The position numbers and the translations under genes were made by a program. DNA of 64,000 nt from Cyprinodon diabolis (taxonomy: Eukaryota > Chordata > Actinopteri > Cyprinodontiformes > Cyprinodontidae), in NCBI GenBank assembly GCA_030533445.1, contig CM060068.1, forward strand, positions 20,750,510 through 20,814,509, read 5' to 3'. Of the stretch, positions 49,556-61,500 are shown piece after piece (position 1 is the stretch's first letter; each line of letters opens with the position of its first letter). The notes below the pieces were generated by a model. That model was not told the origin of the DNA. It made no database searches and saw nothing but the letters and a program-made list of their open reading frames with translations.

Positions 49556-52500
49556 CTTAAGTGGATCATAAAAACACACACATTCATAAGTGCAAAAAAC
49601 AAACCAAGAAAAAAAAGCAAACTGTTGATTCTGTGCAGAGGTTATTTTAAATGTTTATCTGCTTTCCTCCAAGCTGTAACAATACTAAATAAACATTCAT
49701 TCAGCATCACATGATGACCTCAAATATACAACTACTGTACAGTCACATATTACGTGAGCCAGAAGACCCGGACGCAGAAATAATCATAATCTTTAATGTC
49801 ACAAAACATGTCTTATGTGTACAGAGTATGAAAACAATATAATCTTTATCTTAAGTTCAATCTTTGTTTTTATGTTTTTAAAACAATATTTCAAAAGATC
49901 TTTTAGAAAAGTATAAAAAATACCTATTCATAATGATTTATGGCAATTCCTGAGGACAAATTAGGGGCTTGAGTGTCAAGTGTCCGGCTTCTAACCAACT
50001 TCACCGCTGTATGATTATGCATGACAGCTTTTAACAAAATCACGTTACCACCATTTCTATCTTGACATGTGGAATTGCAACGGTCACTATAGCAGCATAG
50101 ATGGTATAACGTTATGCATAATTGTCATTGCGCTGGGTTTACTGCACAGAGCACACATTCTAACAGTCATAAAGCATGATTTTTCAGGTTTATGAGTAAT
50201 ATCTCCGTAGTTCCTGGGCCAATCCATATGAAAAAAAAGAAAAAAAAAGAATTCTACATAAATGCAAACTATTGTCTTAATAAATGATTCAGCATACATT
50301 AAACAGAGTAATAACTTTGCGGATTAATAAGGGCAAAAAAAGCATCGGAGCAGTCTTTGGTTTTGCACATTTCTTCTGTGTTGGTTGGCCACACAGAGAA
50401 ATGTCACTAGCGCCCAAGGAATAGGTAATATAACTGCTGGACCCGACGTTTCCAAACATTTAGGAAAACACGGAACAAAAACTCACTGAAGTTTATTTTT
50501 TATTTTTTAGATAAGTACTGCTCTATTGCTTTTCATGAAGGATGTGCTTACAGGCCTTGTAAAGAATAGGTGATGGGTTACTTCAGGTTCAATATTGCAG
50601 AAGGAACGATTTGGATTTATTTCAAGATATTTTGCTATTTCAAAGGATAGATGTTATAAAGAATTTGAAAATAATTTCATAGATTATATTTTTAACGGGG
50701 TATTAATAAGCTAGTGGTCATAATTAGCTCCAGTCTATTTAATTAAATATGGAGTTCAACTAGAATTAGCCTCTTGGTTGGAGTTACTTGGATTGTTGAA
50801 ATGTGTTGAGTATGTGTTTGCTATTGTATTTGGTGCCAAGAAAACACAGTCCATTGAGAAAGAAGTTGGTAGTCATAGCTAGAGTAAATTGTGTTGATTT
50901 TAATAATTGTTAGAGTCCATTAGGGATGCACTGTATTATTTATTTTTATTCCTTGCTTCTCATTGGCAACTGATATTTTATCAAAACGTTTTAGTAGCTA
51001 ATTATATTGATTGTCTATTAATGCAACACTTACTGTAATTCCTCCGACTAAGCTTCACAATTTAAATAAGAACCATATGAACAAATTTACTTTTTAAGTT
51101 TCGTAATTTACTTGTTCAATATTATGCATGTGTTTGGTGAGAAGTTATGAATATGGTAGGATTTCCATGCAGAGGGCTGTGACTCAGGTTGTTTTTACGC
51201 ATGAAGTAGGTGAACTGACAGGCTATTTATTACCACCATCTACTGGGCTTGGATGTAATTCTACAACTAGTGGTGTCCAATTTCTTAGTGAGAAAATCTT
51301 CCCTTACACTTCCCTCACTGAGTGTACTTCACTGTGGAGGAAACTCACTGGAAGGTTCTCAGAAAAAAGTGAGAGAAATGCGACTTGGATTAAAAGTCAA
51401 TCAAACTCTATTATGATTTAGTTAACCGACAAAAAAGTACACTTTTTTCTTAATGTTTTGCTTTTTTGTTTTAAAGTTGGTGAAAATAATTCTCCTTTAT
51501 AAGACAGTTTGAAAATGTGTTAATGTTGCTGAGACTTTATCAGTGTATCTTTTCATTTGTCACCAGAAAACTGCCTGAATTTGGCAGTAATTTGGAGAGA
51601 CTCTCACTTTCGCATTTCTTTTCCTTTTTTTCTGATTTGTTTTTCCACTTTTCCCATTTAAAGGTAGCCCATACCTACAAAACGCAAAAGAAATGTAAAT
51701 GCTGCTTTTGTTTTTTATAGGTTACTAAGTTAAAATGGTTAAAAATGAGTAAAACATTAAAAGTTATGAAAAACCACATGGGGTGTTGGTCTATTGCAAT
51801 TAAATTGCCTTTATTCTATATGACCTGGTCATATTATGTCCTATGTTGTGTTATTTGGAAGACTGAAAATATGAATGTTTCTTGAAATAAATGAGTGTAC
51901 CATGAAATCTATTTATTACACTTTTTAAATTCAAAAGTAGGTTTAGTAATACTGAAGTAATTTCACCAAATAGCAAAAAGCTTTTTTTTTTTTTATGGCC
52001 AGCATTTGACATGGCCAGCATTGTTAAAATTAGAAAACAAAAATGTTGCATGACGAGTCTCCCTCCTTCAAAGCAGTGAAGTGTTATACTAGAACCATTT
52101 TGATGAAGAACATATTTTTTTTTATTTTGTTGGATTTAAGGCCTCAAATGACTAAATGGGTACAAATGTCTGTGAAGATCTATAATTTTCTTATTTGTGG
52201 TATTTTCTGGGTCATCGTACCAATTTTGATTTGGACAAACTGTGCCACTAAATAAAGAAACATTACATTTTGAGCTATATTCTGAATATAAATGTGTTAA
52301 AATATTTTTTGACACATATCTATAATTTGTTCTTCCTTTTATCTGATTCATCCTTCTGAATTTGTAAAAGCATCCATACCTAACCTTTAATTAATAGACA
52401 GCAACTTAGATCAAAATGTACTTACTGGTACGATTTGAAAGTGTTTGATTTTCTGCATGTGACACAGGGAGAGAACAAATGTCTTTGGGTTGCTTTGGCT

Positions 52501-55500
52501 GTCCCTCAGAAGAAATACTCTGGAAGAGGAAGAAAGAAATCTATTAATACCAACGGAATTTTAATTTATCTTTGTCTGATGAGCAGAGACGACAATAAAG
52601 ATTATTGTCTAAGTTGCCCTAGAAAACATAGCATTGGAATTTTACCAAACAACAACCATATTACATACAAAATATAGCAATTACAATGACTATGATTTGT
52701 AAATAATATACTGTACACTTTTGTCTATTGCGGATAATATGTCTAAGAGTTAATACATTTATATATACTGCAATACTGGCTCTTTTCTAAGTAGATTGGA
52801 GTAAAAAAAAGCCTCACTAGATGATTGGAACCAAGACATCACCTTAGCTTTAGCATCCCAATCGTGTTAAGCAGGAAAATATAAATGAAGAGTTGACCAT
52901 TTACCCATCAATAGGACCCTGCTGCATAATTAGACGCTGAGCCTCGTCTCGAGACATTTTGCCATGGAACCATGGCTGAACCAAGTGGATAGCTGAGGCA
53001 TGATGATTTTGAATTAGTGGTTTTATTTAATGCATGCACATATATGAGGCAGATAAAGGAGTATCACACATACCTAGGTTTGAAACGGAAGTATGTGTGG
53101 AGGAGGGGCTCCCAAGGCAACTCAAACGGTGGCAGCTTTTCCTCTGAGGGAGACATGAGTTATGGCCACAATATAACTGGCAATAATGTTAATATGCCGT
53201 TAAACTGTTTTCTTTCTCCCTCGAATTGCTCTTCTAGCTTTGTGAAATGGTTTTAATTAGGTCCTTACCAAAGTATGTATACTTCTGTCATGTGACCAAA
53301 AAAAGAGACTGAAAATTCCATGCATAAATCCTTTGCTCTAAAACAAGCAGACCAAATTGAAAAAGACTCCTGAATAATTGCCTCTAATTTAAACCTGTTT
53401 TGTGGCATTTTCTAAAATAGCTCAACCTCTGTCAAATAAGATGGATAACATTTAGAGCATTTCTTGTATTAAGGCCAGAAATCAAATTTTGGTCTCAAAT
53501 GACCACTTTACTGTCATACATGACTATGTTTGCGGTATCTCATGTATAGCCTGTGAAAAGCTACATATCATATTTTCTTCTGGCTGTCTCTTAACCAATG
53601 CTTTCTTCTTGCCACTCTTTCATAAAAGCCAGTTTTGTGGAGAACATCACTGATATACTGTTTATCCTTTCAAAAGATTATCACAACTGAGTTGTAAATT
53701 TCGACAGTTCCTCAACTAACAGATATCTCCCTCATACACTTCTTCTTACTTTTTTTTAGCTAAGTTTGAAACAGTAATAAGAGTTTTAAAAAGTCCTTTT
53801 GTCCCCTTTTGCATCTTCCCCCAATGTGGAATCTGAGTCTAAGTGAGCAGACGGAGGGAACAAATAAGGTGAAAACCTTGGCTCACCCTCCACGACAGGC
53901 CTTCCTCCACTGCCACAGACAGAGCTTCAGATGGGTTCTCGATCACTCGTGTTTTCTGACCAGAAAAGTCCATGGCCACCAGCGAGTTCTCAGAGATGCT
54001 TCTCTGAAATGGCATAGAAAACAAATTGCTTCATAGATACTTAATAAAATTTACATTAGTTCATTTTTTTTTTTTTAGGATATTCAAAACAACATTTTCC
54101 AGGAAGCAAATAAAAACATGGGTCACAAAATAAAATCAATATTATTATTTCTGTATTAAATCCTCTATAGAGTATGGAAAGTTTAAAGGCTTCCTGCATT
54201 GTGGCATTGTATTGCCACCTAGTGTCTGTGTAATGTGACTCCATCCTCATCATTTCTAGATAATTCCAGACATGAAGCTCCATTGAAAAGGGATTAAAGT
54301 GGCTTTGGAAAGAATGACACATGTACACGTATTACTCTTTAAACTCTCATAGATAGAGTGGCTTTAAACAACTACAGAGTCAAGAAAATTGTCCTTCTGA
54401 AGATTACTTTAAAGCTTTCAGCTGCAACACTTATTGTCATTCCTCTGACTAAGCTTCACAATGTAAATAAGTGCAATGAACAAATTGTGTGTTTTATTTT
54501 ACAGCTTCCTATATCATTCCTGAAAGGTATAAAATGTCATAAATACCCATCAAAAATGGTTGCAATTTTTCTAAAGATATCATGTTAAATATACATAAAA
54601 TGTCATTAACCTGCTTGGCATCTACTTGATTCACATACTTTCCAGTCTTTCTAGCAAATCCTCTTGGCTATGTTTGCTGGGAAGCATTTGAAGCCACGAC
54701 AGCAGGAAACAAACAGATGAGCTGTCAAAATGTGAGAGCAGCTGATCATGATGTATTTTTAGAAGGCTGCCCGTTCACTAGCATGGCCATCACCTATAAA
54801 TAGATTTTGTGTGCTGCTTCAGTAAAGTTTTAGGCTATTCTGAGGGACAAAGTCCACATTTAAACGATAGAAGGTTCCTTACATGCCCAACAGATTTATA
54901 TCATGTTTTTTTATATATAAAGTGTTTTTAAGTCTGTGCAGACTGATCTATTTAAACAGAAATCAAAACAGAAATAGGCCTACAAAATATAACCAGCTTG
55001 TAAAGCTACAATAATAATAATAAAATCTTCAGAAATTTATGGGACATGGCAATATTTTATATTATGGTAACTACAGTCTACTCAAGTTCAGACTATCCCT
55101 TATTTAAAATATTTTGGCCAAATATATTGTTACAGGAAAAACCCATTAGGAGGGGATCTAATAAAAGAAAGTAACATGAAAATTGAGCTTTTAATAACTT
55201 TTTTTTGTTTTTGTTAGGTAAGGTAAGTATTTATATTTTAATATCACATATCAGTCAATTAAACCACAGTATGTACAAAAAGAGGTTTAAATAAGGAGAA
55301 CAAAACCTAGCAGAATTATCTTGACCTAGATAAGAAAATACTGTATAAAAATGTCTCTTTTGTCAATTTATGAATTATCCGTAGTGAATAACACTACATA
55401 TGATTCTAATAATGATATTAGAAACTTTTAAATAAAAACTGCTGGGATAAATGATATCAAAAAGTAACACACTTTCATGAAGTATGGAAAAATATAAAAA

Positions 55501-58500
55501 ACAAAGTTACTTACATCTATCTCTCTAAAAAGGGTTACAAAGTCTTTTTAAGGCTATTGGATGTCAGTAAACCCCAGTGAGTCACTATGCACAAATAAAG
55601 AAAACACAAAGCAGAGGTGGACCTATCCAAAAGTCACTGCCTACCAAGGTTACTCTGAAAGCACAATTGTAATTCCCCCAGGTTGTAACAACCTCACTTA
55701 CCTTAAGTAATGACAGATTAGTATTTAACAATAAAAAAAGAGACTGGCCATTGCTGATCACTTTACTAATTTCACTTTTCCCCAGAAAACATCCCAATGA
55801 TAAAATTAAAATGATGGGTTAAAAAAAAAGATACAAAATGCTGTAGGGATAATATTACCAGTATGCAACCACCATAAAGACAGTTCTGCATAGCTAGGAC
55901 ACAAAACAAAGACCTACATATGGCCCCAGCAGTGGTGGCCGGCCCATAGGGGGCGCTGGGGCACCGCCCTCCCTGATAAGAAGAGAGAAACGTAAAATAT
56001 ATTTATAGAAATTAACTCATAAATGTCAGTTTTACTCTCTAGAGTGTGTACCTATAAGCAAAACAAATTATATAAACTACATTTCCCTATCTACTGTCAT
56101 TAATTTGTGGATTTCCACAGACAGACTCCTACCGTCTCTATTCTGGGGGCTGTGATCAGACAGCCCCACATTTGCAGAGAATCTGTCAATCATGTACTAT
56201 TGCTAGGTGAATTTAATGGCCAATCAGCGTCTCAGAACTTTATGGTCTTGGGGCTCTGAAAATACTGCGCTTTAACAGGCTTCTGAACCCAAGCGCAGGT
56301 GCAGACAATTAGAGGGACGATGGCGAACGTAACGAACGAGATGCAGCTTCCACCAAATTCGGTGAGATCCTTATTTATCTACCCGTTTGCCAGAAGAACA
56401 TCCCTGTTGTAGGGTAGGAAAATTTCATGTCATGGTTATTGTGAATGTGACGAATCCACATCCTCTAACTTTGCGCGCCACACACACATTCCTGTTATAC
56501 TGTGTTTGTGAGGACCAATACGCTCGCGCTGAGCCCAGTAGCTCCATTAACTTAAAACACACAAGCTGTCCTGGTTACCTGATGGCGTATTGAGGGTGCA
56601 CACTTAATATTTCAGTGGGGTTAGCCGTATGTGTGTGTGTGTGTGGGTGTGGGGTGTGTGGGTGTGTGTGTATGTGTGTATGCTACGGGGACTTGTCATC
56701 TTCAGTCTGGCTGCGTCTTTGCTGGGTTCAAACCCAGTTTGGTGTAATTGAATAAGTCAATGAATCTGTGTAAAATAATTAAGTTGTAAAAATTATTTGT
56801 TTTTGTACATCAATTGTTTGTGGAGGTAATATATGGACAAAACTGATTAATGAGAAGAAATCAGAAATAAGAGAGCCTGTAGGGGCTTAAACTATTTAAT
56901 GAGGGCTGTGGGAAGAAAAGCGGCTATTTTTGTTTTCTGTTTCTTTGTTACATTGCTGGTAACTGGAGAGAGGCTGAGGCCCAGAGTATCTTGTACATGT
57001 TTAGTTTCTTTTGCACCCTGTTTTGAGTTTTTGAGCACAATAAATCACCAACACCGGTAACCCGACTGAGCCTGGATTCTTGGAGGCCAAAGAACCCCGT
57101 CACAGTGACCCAAATCATCACTGTTACTGTTATTATATAGTAAATTAAATCATTACTGTTAAATTGTATGTATTGTCCAATTGTTTATTTGAATTCTTAT
57201 TCCGGATTAGTTGGAGAAATACATTAGGCTATATCAGCCCCACCAAAAATATTTTTCACCAGCCGCCACTGGGCCCCAGTGATAACCACTGCACATATAT
57301 TTAGTACTTCAGTTGTTGTACAAACTGGCATATTGAGAAACCTTGCGTTCTGCACTGCTTCTTAAGAAACAGGGATACCCAAACCATGACCTGCCATTGT
57401 AGAACAAACACTTCAGCTTACCACTGGTGAGGCTTTTTGCTTCTGGTGAGGCTGGATGAAATTCTGATAAAGTTGCATCCCAAACTGAAAGATAAAGAAG
57501 GTTAATAAATATCACATTGCATGTAATCTTCAAACCCATTCATTAGTGTTGTAGAGAGAAAAATTCATTTTATTAATGACTCTTGGTTTTTTATTTACAA
57601 AGAAGTGTGACTGACTACTGCTTTAAACTGCTCCACCAGATATCCTAACAACAGACACATGCAGAATCTATCGAGAGGAAATGCTAATCCAGCATCGCTC
57701 AATAGTTTCCCTTGACCTCTTTCCAAAGCTAAATCTGATTCTAGCTCTGACTCAGCATTCCTCTTCTAAGACATGAGCCACGGTTATTCATCATCAAGCC
57801 AACCTTTAACAAGCGCATGGCTGTGATCCAACAGGTCTTGGTTTGCTCATCATCAGCACAAAGCAGCTTCAAATCACGAGCTGAACTGCACTTTGTAGCC
57901 TGCAGCGAGACGTTCACAGACAGAGTATTACAATACAATGTGTGTGGAAACTTTGATAAATTACTTCCTGCATTAAAAAAAAAAGCAAATGATTATTACC
58001 TTAACACAGAAAGCAAACTCTGTTGGTGCCCCATGTGTTTTTTTGGCTGACAGAACGGTGTAAATGTCACTGTCAGTGAAGTCAGCAAAAAACTGAAGAT
58101 GCCTTGGTTCCTGTACAGCAAAGAGAGCTTATTGTTAAAGCAAAAAAAAATGGCTGGTCTAGTTAAAAAGGTTGTGTAAATTGTAAGAAAATCCTAATAT
58201 TATTGAAACTGCCAATGTGATAAACCCTAAGACATAACTTTTCAGAAGTATTTCCAATGTACTTCAACTTTTCATATTTGATAATATTACAGTACAACCA
58301 CAAATGTCCTTCTACTGATTAAACACTATGTTGTACATAGCTGTCCAGTGTAAAGAAAAACACGAGGGACTTTTTGAAACATTTTAAAATAATACATCCT
58401 GTAGCCAGCCTTTGCACAGTCTAACTGTTCAAGAGTGGTAGCTTTGCTTTTTAAGATCAGTTGTTTATAGCTTGAGCTTTATATTATCTCCAGTCGTCTC

Positions 58501-61500
58501 TCTACTGTGTGTCTTGGTCCTTGGTTTGTACTATGATCAGTGGCGTTGCTAGGGTCTTATGGGGCTCCAAGCAATACATTTCTGGGGCCTCCACCCCACC
58601 TCTGCACGCAAAAGAAAAAAAAAAGTTTTTTGGAGAAATAAATACACAATTTCTAGAGCATTTAAGATGTTTACTGAAAAAAATAGACTAGAAGAGATTA
58701 GTGGTTCTCAATGTGAGGTCCAACAGAAGTCCATGAAAGCCCAGGCCTATCAATAATCATCGTAAATAATCTGACACCAACAAAATATATAAAATATGAA
58801 CTTTAGTTTATTACAAAATGCACTGTAAATTGTTAAACTTCAAATATAAAAAGTAAAATCTAGTAAATAATTAAACAATGTAGGAAGCCATATAAAAAAT
58901 GTAATAGCATTAGCACATGCAGTGGAGATAAATAATACTAAATTAAATAAATAATTAAAAATTAGGCTTGGCTAGTGCAAAATTCTCAGATGCATCAAAA
59001 TGCAGTCAATAAGTCAACAGCTTGTAAGGCCACATCAAGAGAAAAATAAAATTGGCACAATACAGATGAAAAAAATTAAATACTGAAAATAAATAATGTC
59101 CAAAAATAAATCATAACAAATTAGGCATAGCTAGTGCAAAATCCGCATGTTTCTTGTTAAGCAGCATTCATCATGATTAATTGTTAGCTATGTCCCTTTG
59201 GAGTCTGTGACAATACAGTAAGTCAGTAGGTAAAATGCTCTTACCACTGTCTTTCTTTTTTCCTCTTTTTCTTTTCTCTGTCTCTTTTTTTCTGCCCCAC
59301 TGGGATAACTCCTCCTCATGACTCTCTCATGCTTTACGACAAAGTTTAACTTTGTGCAGAGTCGCGCCAGCAGCGTCAGATGCAGGCTGAAGGCATGGGG
59401 TGGGGGCCCAACAAGGGGGGTTTTGACTCCGGTGTCATTTCATTGTAAAGTAAATCCCCAGTCTTGTCGTTGCTGTGAAGTACAATTTGTCAGCCCTTGG
59501 GGTCCCCCTAGAGGCCGGGGCTCCAAGCAACTGCCTGGCTTGCCTGTCCACAAGCCCCTTCCCTGACTATGATAGTAAACCTCTGAACTCCTCTTATATA
59601 CAGGCGTAACTTAAAGGTGAGTTCTGGAACCAATTGGCTGATCTGGATTTTTAGTGGTGTCAGAGGTGTCCCATTTTTTTTTTTTTGAAAAAATTTTGTC
59701 AACCTAACACTTATGCATAGTGATGGTGAGATGAAGCATCATGAGGATTGAACCGTTTGGCCAAATTGCTTCAACGATCCCCACAGTTCATGAGGCTCCA
59801 TGTGAACATGTCACCACCTACTGGTGGAGTGCAGAACTACAGTTTGTAATAAAATCTGTGATTTTTTTTTTTTTTTGCAACTGTTTTTCTTTTTTTCCCC
59901 TTTTAAGTTCCCTTGAAATTATTAATGGTGGGTGTGTATAATAAAATCTTTTGTAAGTTTTTTTAAGTGTAAAATTTCTTAGAACAATAATTTAAGGTGC
60001 ACCGTTTTTCTGTCATTTTAGTGAAATAAACTCAAGCAGACACAAACATGATAGTTTTTCCACGTTTTTTGGTTTTAATCAGGTTGGAAGTTGTGTTCAA
60101 CCAATCTTTTGGCTGCACCGACCTAATTTACCCAATCTATATTTTTACTCTGGCAAAACAATGCAAATTAGTCTCATCAGCCAAAATAATTAAGTTTAAT
60201 CGAAATTTTCAAAAGTCAAAGACAGGTCTTGAACCATCAACACCTAGAGTGGGAGCCTGACTCTTACAGCTGACGCCACCTATGTAGATAGTCTGACACA
60301 GTAGAAAATACTTCTTAACACTGACGTGTTAACGCAGGCTTTGTCCAGTGGTTTGCTCAAATTTTGATCATTACATTGTTTATTCTAATCAAATTAGCAA
60401 CTAGATTGGTTGGAAAAACAACCAATCTATTCTTAGAATCTATCCAAACTCTATCCAGCTGAGAGCATCTCTCCTCCAAACTCCCACATCTTGACTGAAC
60501 ACTGAGGCTGTTTAGATGCCTTTCAAAATTCTTGCGCTTTCTGAACCACTTTCCGAAGCGGTCACGTGGTATCACGGTAACGAGGCCTCGGACGTCATCA
60601 ATTTTGGCCCCTCCTCTAAATGAATCACGCCTCGACACGCGCTTCGGGGAAACGCCCCCTCCATTACTCGACACACGCCTCGAAGCCTCGGCTCATCTCA
60701 TAACATCACTACTTATGCACTACTTGGTGTTGGTTGGTCTTAAAACAGGTTGTTGGATGTCAAAATAAGGAAAACTTTACAAGATATGAGGAATGGAGAC
60801 ATGTTTCAGTTTAATACACATGTACTGTATATGCCAGTGTTAGACGTTTTAATTTAGGTGTATGTCAATATGATTAATGGAGTATAATTTTTAATAAATA
60901 AAATCCCTTTAGGACATTTCTTTAGAGATAAGGTGCAGACTTAAGAGCTAAAGCAGCATATAAAAGAGAATATGAAAAATCGCAATTGTGAAGCATAAAC
61001 TGAATTTTTATTTAAGAAACACACCTGTCTCTGTGCTTGTGTTTAGACAAAACTTATAATTTAAGAGATAAATTTAGACAAATCACATCTATAGGTACAT
61101 TGTGTCAAAAATACCTCTGAGTTAAAAAAGCTGAAAGGGTTTCATTGTTCTGCTTTCGTGTGACCTGCTGTCCCTACTTCCTTATTTAAGTAATGTTTCA
61201 GCCATTAATGTCTGTGCTGACTGAATAGCAAAAACAGACGTCATACCAAACCTACCTGTACTTTAACAACAGAAGACCCACTGTTTTAAGAAATGAAAGC
61301 AGTTAAAAAGTGGGCGTGCTAGCATGGCTGCAGCCTATAAGAATTACTTGTCAGCAGCAAAGAAAGTATGGTTTCCACTGTAGCTGACCTCAGAAAAATC
61401 AAGCTCAACCTGCTTTGGTGTCTTTTTCAAAACGTGTTTGGTGTACATGCAGCCAATAAGCTAATTATCAACTGATCGCATAATGAACAGTTTTCCAAAT

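Larger units (their letters stand above)
54004..57421. other. grb14 intron with hAT insertion
   Basis: About 3.4 kb, of which 1.35 kb is the hAT element at 55930. Contains intronic duplicate B. Confidence 0.8.

Noticed and set aside
60357..60674. 105-codon minus frame in a grb14 intron
   Set aside because: It lies wholly inside the hAT element at 59718, in its CpG-rich end, with no transposase motif.
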